DNA from: Phocaeicola barnesiae DSM 18169 = JCM 13652 | GTDB lineage: Bacteria > Bacteroidota > Bacteroidia > Bacteroidales > Bacteroidaceae | Reading direction: 5' to 3' | Assembly (NCBI RefSeq): GCF_000374585.1 | Contig: NZ_KB894648.1 | Span: forward strand, 167,093 to 231,092 | Length of the DNA: 64,000 nucleotides | Part shown: piece by piece, positions 61,247-64,000 of the stretch | How the letters are laid out: each line of letters begins with the position of its first letter | Numbering within the stretch: the stretch's first letter is position 1 | Made by a program: the position numbers and the translations under genes | Notes under the pieces: generated by a model | What the model saw: the letters and a program-made list of their open reading frames with translations, nothing else | Told to the model about the DNA's origin: nothing | Database searches by the model: none

Positions 61247-61274
61247 GTAACCTTTTTAGTAACCTTGCATCTAA
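61247..61274 (+). promoter_or_regulatory. Predicted ECF promoter of the DUF6249-like gene
   Basis: GTAACC (61247-61252), 15 bases, CATCTAA (61268-61274); ATG at 61317. AGGTTACA repeats to the left (61205-61222) mirror the AACCT repeats here (61245-61265). Confidence 0.68.
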
Positions 61275-61316
61275 AGGACAAAGAAACTAATTTTTTAAAT
61301 TTAAAACAGTAGAAAT

Positions 61317-61712
61317 ATGGAAGAATTAATGGTTGTTGCCAATGTGGCGATTATATTTGGTGTAGTTTATAAATTGTTTGAGTTGTTTGTCGGCAAGAAG
61401 GAACGGATGATGCTGATAGAAAAGCTTTCCAGTGAAGAGTTGATGAAGGGGGGGGCTAAGCGTCCTGGTTTTAATTTTTCTACCTTTACTTTTTCGTCCT
61501 TGCGTTTCGGCTGTTTGATGCTTGGCTTGGGATTAGGACTTTTAGCCGGATTCTTTATCGGTTTGGGAACATGTAATGCTTATCCTAATTATCAGAATGT
61601 TTATGAGATTACTTCCTTGATTTATGGAGCCTGTGTATTGTTAGGTGGAGGATTGGGCTTATTGGTTTCATTCTTGATAGAGTGGAAAATCAGTAAAAGA
61701 GACTCGGAATAA
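61317..61712 (+). CDS. DUF6249-like membrane protein
   Basis: A 131-residue protein with three hydrophobic segments: residues about 5-24, 64-87 and 99-121, with a basic linker between the first two (KKERMMLIEKLSSEELMKGG). It resembles the DUF6249 family seen beside ECF sigma genes in Bacteroidota. It is transcribed away from the sigma gene from a promoter of identical geometry, so it is likely a target of that sigma. Function unknown. Confidence 0.75.
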   Translation: MEELMVVANVAIIFGVVYKLFELFVGKKERMMLIEKLSSEELMKGGAKRPGFNFSTFTFSSLRFGCLMLGLGLGLLAGFFIGLGTCNAYPNYQNVYEITSLIYGACVLLGGGLGLLVSFLIEWKISKRDSE

Positions 61713-61799
61713 AGTCACCGAATTGTAATGTGTAGTACTCCGTTTTGTAATCTGTGATGATGAACTTTGTGGTGTCTTAAAAATAAGGAGGAACACATT

Positions 61800-61994
61800 A
61801 TGGAACCGTTTGATAACTGTAGTTATGTAGTGGAATGTACCCCGGATGGTACCTATTATGCTTATCTGCTGGACTATCGTCAGTGTTGTGCGTATGGTGA
61901 AACAGAAGAAGAAGCACTTGACAATCTGGCGGATGTTGCGGAAGATTTCTTCGGTGAAGTCAGTTCCGTCTATTATCTGGAAGATTATGCTTGA
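61800..61994 (+). CDS. Orphan HicB-like protein
   Basis: A 64-residue protein: VECTPDGTYYAYLLDYRQCC then AYGETEEEALDNLADVAED fits the partial RNase-H fold of HicB-like antitoxins (strand, strand, Gly-acid turn, helix). No HicA toxin is adjacent and the C-terminal DNA-binding part of full HicB is missing. GGAGG lies 8 bases before the ATG, a strong site. A frame continuing 11 codons upstream is less likely. It may be a free-standing HicB-fold protein. Confidence 0.7.
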   Translation: MEPFDNCSYVVECTPDGTYYAYLLDYRQCCAYGETEEEALDNLADVAEDFFGEVSSVYYLEDYA

Positions 61995-62043
61995 CTTTAA
62001 ACGTGTTGTATATATCTAGCATTGAGAACTCTCTTTCTCTGGG

Positions 62044-62078
62044 GCCATGTCCGTGTGATACGGAGGTGGCTTTTTTTT
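62044..62078 (+). terminator. Terminator of the HicB-like gene
   Basis: GCCA-tg-TCCGT-gtgat-ACGGA-gg-TGGC followed by eight Ts, 50 bases after the stop codon. Confidence 0.88.
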
Positions 62079-62105
62079 ATAGCATCAATTGTTTGCAATG
62101 AAAAT

Positions 62106-62137
62106 AGGGTAGCCTGCTTGTTTGTTCAGACTACCCT
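62106..62137 (-). terminator. Terminator of the sugar transporter gene
   Basis: AGGGTAGcCTG (62106-62116) pairs with CAGaCTACCCT (62127-62137), 34 bases past the stop on the minus strand; attttcatt follows. Confidence 0.7.
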
Positions 62138-62171
62138 TTGTTGTGTGTTATGGTTGACCTATTGAATCTGT

Positions 62172-63386
62172 TTATTTGGTTCTGATTTTATAACCGGCCA
62201 TTCCGTAATACAGGATGAAGAGGAAGCACGGCACGCAAATCCAGTATGATGTCTGGAAGCTGGTTGCATCCTGAATGACACCTCTTACCCACGGCATGAC
62301 TGCACCACCGGCTATCGCCATAGTCAGCAAGGAAGAACCCGCTTTGGTGAATTTTCCTAAATCAGCCATTGCCAGCGGCCAGAGTGCCGGCCACATCAGT
62401 GAGCATCCCAATGCCATGAAGAAGATACAGTATACAGACCATACGCCTGGCAGGATAGCTACAAGAACAGAACCTATCAGAGCGATGATAGCGCAGAATT
62501 TCATGGCGGCAGCTTGACTCAAGTATTTCGGTATCAGAATAACTCCTGCTATATAACCTACCACCATACCGATAGAGGGGATGAATCCGTAATTATCACC
62601 TTCCAGGTCCAGCGCTTTGGCGTAACCGGTTGCGGTAGCCAGCGAGATGGTTTCTACGCCTACATACAGGAACAGGGCGAATGCACCTAACAGCAGGTGA
62701 GGAAACTGCATGATGGAAGTCTTGTTGGCTGCATAGCTGCATTGGCTTTCCGCTTCATTTTCATCGGCTGGATCTTCGCCGGCGGCTTTCACTTCAGGCA
62801 GCGGTGCCATCAGGGCAATGATACCCAGTATGATAAAGATACCGATGATGATTTCGAACGGGAGATAAAGGTCTTCCATCTGGATGTCTGCCAAGCCTTT
62901 TCCAATCACCAAAGTAATGAATAAGGTCGTTGCAGGCCAGGCCAGCTTGTTACAGATACCCATGATAGAAATACGTTTGGCGGCCGATTCCAACGGACCG
63001 AGGATGGTAACGTACGGGTTGACGGAGGCCTGAAGTACGGCGTTAGCAGCTCCTGCTACGAATGATGCTATCAGGAACCAGACGATTGATGCGGTAGCGG
63101 CTGCCTGGATGAAAAGTCCGAAAGCGGCTGCAAAAAGAACGAATGACAAGGCCATTGTCCGTTTGTAACCGATATGTTCGATACATTTGGTGGCAGGGAT
63201 ACCGAAAATCAGGAAAGGTACGAAAGTTGCCGCCAGTAGCAGATTCGATTCTGCCGAAGACATTTGCAGGGATTTTTCAAGGACAGGCATCAGGAATGAA
63301 TTGATTCCGAGCGCAAAACCAATGGCAAAAAACATTACGCCGACAAAAGCCAATGGTACCATGAAGTTTGTTTTCTGGGTGTTCAT
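62172..63386 (-). CDS. FHS-family sugar:proton symporter (FucP/GluP-like MFS)
   Basis: A 404-residue major facilitator with 12 hydrophobic segments. The N-terminus MVPLAFVGVMFFAIGFALGI then NSFLMPVLEKSLQMS is typical of the fucose:H+ symporter (FHS) branch, as is the GIPATKCIEHIGYKRTM loop (motif A position) and VLQASVNPYVTILGP. The central loop is charged (AAGEDPADENEAESQ). Sugar specificity (fucose, glucose, galactose or other) is open; no catabolic gene is adjacent. Promoter TAAATTTG at 63477-63470. Confidence 0.9.
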   Translation of the reverse strand: MNTQKTNFMVPLAFVGVMFFAIGFALGINSFLMPVLEKSLQMSSAESNLLLAATFVPFLIFGIPATKCIEHIGYKRTMALSFVLFAAAFGLFIQAAATASIVWFLIASFVAGAANAVLQASVNPYVTILGPLESAAKRISIMGICNKLAWPATTLFITLVIGKGLADIQMEDLYLPFEIIIGIFIILGIIALMAPLPEVKAAGEDPADENEAESQCSYAANKTSIMQFPHLLLGAFALFLYVGVETISLATATGYAKALDLEGDNYGFIPSIGMVVGYIAGVILIPKYLSQAAAMKFCAIIALIGSVLVAILPGVWSVYCIFFMALGCSLMWPALWPLAMADLGKFTKAGSSLLTMAIAGGAVMPWVRGVIQDATSFQTSYWICVPCFLFILYYGMAGYKIRTK

Positions 63387-63469
63387 TTTTTCTTAGTTTT
63401 AGCTATGCAGTAGGTGGTTGACACAATTGCATACGGTTAATAAATTCTGTTAATTGGGCATATTGACTG

Positions 63470-63477
63470 CAAATTTA
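63470..63477 (-). promoter_or_regulatory. -7 box of the sugar transporter gene
   Basis: TAAATTTG on the minus strand, 84 bases before the ATG. Confidence 0.6.
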
Positions 63478-63642
63478 ATAAATAAATTGATTCTTAAAGC
63501 TTTTGTGAAAGAAAATTAAGTATCCGATAAAAGTTTACAATATTCTGTGGATATTATGAGTTTTTTTTGTCTATGAAAGGGTCTGCTGTTGAGTATTTGC
63601 GAAAATTAAGGCAGGTGTATATCTGTTGTTTTCCAGCAATCG

Positions 63643-63748
63643 AAAACGTCCGTTTGTTTGGATGAAGATGTCCGTTCGTTTTCAATAAAACGTGCGTTCG
63701 TTTGGATGAAAACGTCCGTTCGTTTGGATGGAAACGTGCGTTCGTTTT
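63643..63748. repeat. Palindrome array D: five 18-bp units, 22-bp period
   Basis: Units begin at 63643, 63665, 63687, 63709 and 63731; three spacers are gatg and one is caat. The units are of the AAAACGTCCGTTCGTTTG type, with the left centre TCC or TGC replacing the AAC of array A. Spacing is exactly 22 bp. Confidence 0.88.
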
Positions 63749-63903
63749 TGCTTGCCTATATACGCGCGTGCGCGAAATTTATATGGTGTCATTCTTTGAC
63801 CTTTTGATTCTGAATCTTGAAAATTGTTGAATTTTATTCTTTTGTTTATCAGGTATTTGTGAATTAATTCCAGAAAATGTTTCAAAAAAGTTTCGAGGAA
63901 TGC

Positions 63904-63933
63904 TTGCAGGTTCCGCAAAAGTCTGTACCTTTG
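63904..63933 (+). promoter_or_regulatory. Strong rightward promoter at the right edge
   Basis: TTG at 63904-63906, 19-base spacer, TACCTTTG at 63926-63933. The gene it serves begins beyond or at the window edge; no start is certain in the last 60 bases. Confidence 0.7.
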
Positions 63934-64000
63934 CAACCGCTTTCGAGAGGGAAACGCGCTAAAGAAATGAAATTCTGATGACAGAGTGTAAGCCGGATGT

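Larger units (their letters stand above)
63387..64000. other. 614-bp right-end control region
   Basis: No supported gene. Contains the transporter's -7 box (63470-63477), array D (63643-63748), a short purine-pyrimidine stretch (tatacgcgcgtgcgcg, 63758-63773), and a strong rightward promoter (63904-63933). The frame 63682-63936 on the minus strand is built on the array and is not credible. Confidence 0.7.

Noticed and set aside
61800..61994. Complete HicAB toxin-antitoxin system
   Set aside because: No HicA-like frame on either side and no DNA-binding tail in the HicB-like protein.
63758..63773. Z-DNA-like tract (alternating CG/TA)
   Set aside because: Only about 16 bp; too short to support a structural claim.
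63682..63936. Minus-strand frame through array D
   Set aside because: Same reason; its N-terminal half is the rightward promoter region and its C-terminal half is array sequence.

Overview
The window reads as a chromosomal segment of a Bacteroidota bacterium, order Bacteroidales; a Parabacteroides- or Bacteroides-like gut anaerobe is my guess, and the genus is not proven. The reasons are the lineage-specific proteins (DUF4834, DUF2027-Smr, OMP_b-brl_3 barrel, AAE transporter with two TrkA-C domains, YtrA-type GntR next to ABC genes) and the Bacteroidota promoter signature. About two dozen genes carry the -7 box TAnnTTTG, many with TTG or TTTG 18-20 bases upstream. No rRNA, tRNA, insertion sequence, prophage or CRISPR array is visible, and gene order looks like core genome.

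Layout. 44-5487 (-): a tripartite RND efflux operon (adaptor, pump, TolC-like protein). 5958-9750 (-): secreted M28 peptidase, rsgA, frr and an unknown membrane protein. 10084-16598: a phosphatase, pyrH, MATE transporter, birA, YraN protein, a small ribbon-helix-helix-like protein, tadA, and the psd-pssA-DUF4834 phospholipid cluster. 16903-23185 (+): dnaE, trxA, an acidic small protein and an RsmF-like methyltransferase. 23256-33579: topB, a YugP-like zinc peptidase, hisS, pth2, an LpxH-like phosphoesterase with a glycosyltransferase, and ppk1-ppx. 33667-39900 (-): rmuC, an outer-membrane barrel protein, and an ABC exporter with a GntR regulator. 40322-46748: groES-groEL, guanine deaminase, two tiny genes around a NUDIX hydrolase, queA and DUF2027-Smr. 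46757-55462: a thioesterase, a two-gene ATPase plus DUF4435 (TOPRIM-like) operon resembling PARIS defence, an EamA exporter, an SF1 helicase, an AAE transporter, an FlK-like thioesterase and an MscS channel. 55535-63386: a lipoprotein, a TlpA-like protein, etfB-etfA-acyl-CoA dehydrogenase, an ECF sigma locus, an orphan HicB-like protein and an FHS-family sugar transporter. The right end carries a strong rightward promoter whose gene lies outside.

The signal least explained by genes is a family of intergenic palindromic arrays. Four loci (5588-5693, 21597-21702, 39976-40147, 63643-63748) each carry about five copies of an 18-bp palindrome (AAAACG-N6-CGTTTT, best form AAAACGAACGTTCGTTTT) at exactly 22-bp intervals, with 4-bp spacers. 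One unit overlaps the -33 box of the ABC operon. The constant two-turn register suggests cooperative binding of a DNA-binding protein along one face of the helix. Other leads are a self-regulated divergent ECF promoter pair with identical geometry on both strands, a sigma-54-like promoter before groES, two complete 28-29 codon transcription units, and the PARIS-like gene pair.

All homology statements come from reading motifs by eye; no database search was run.
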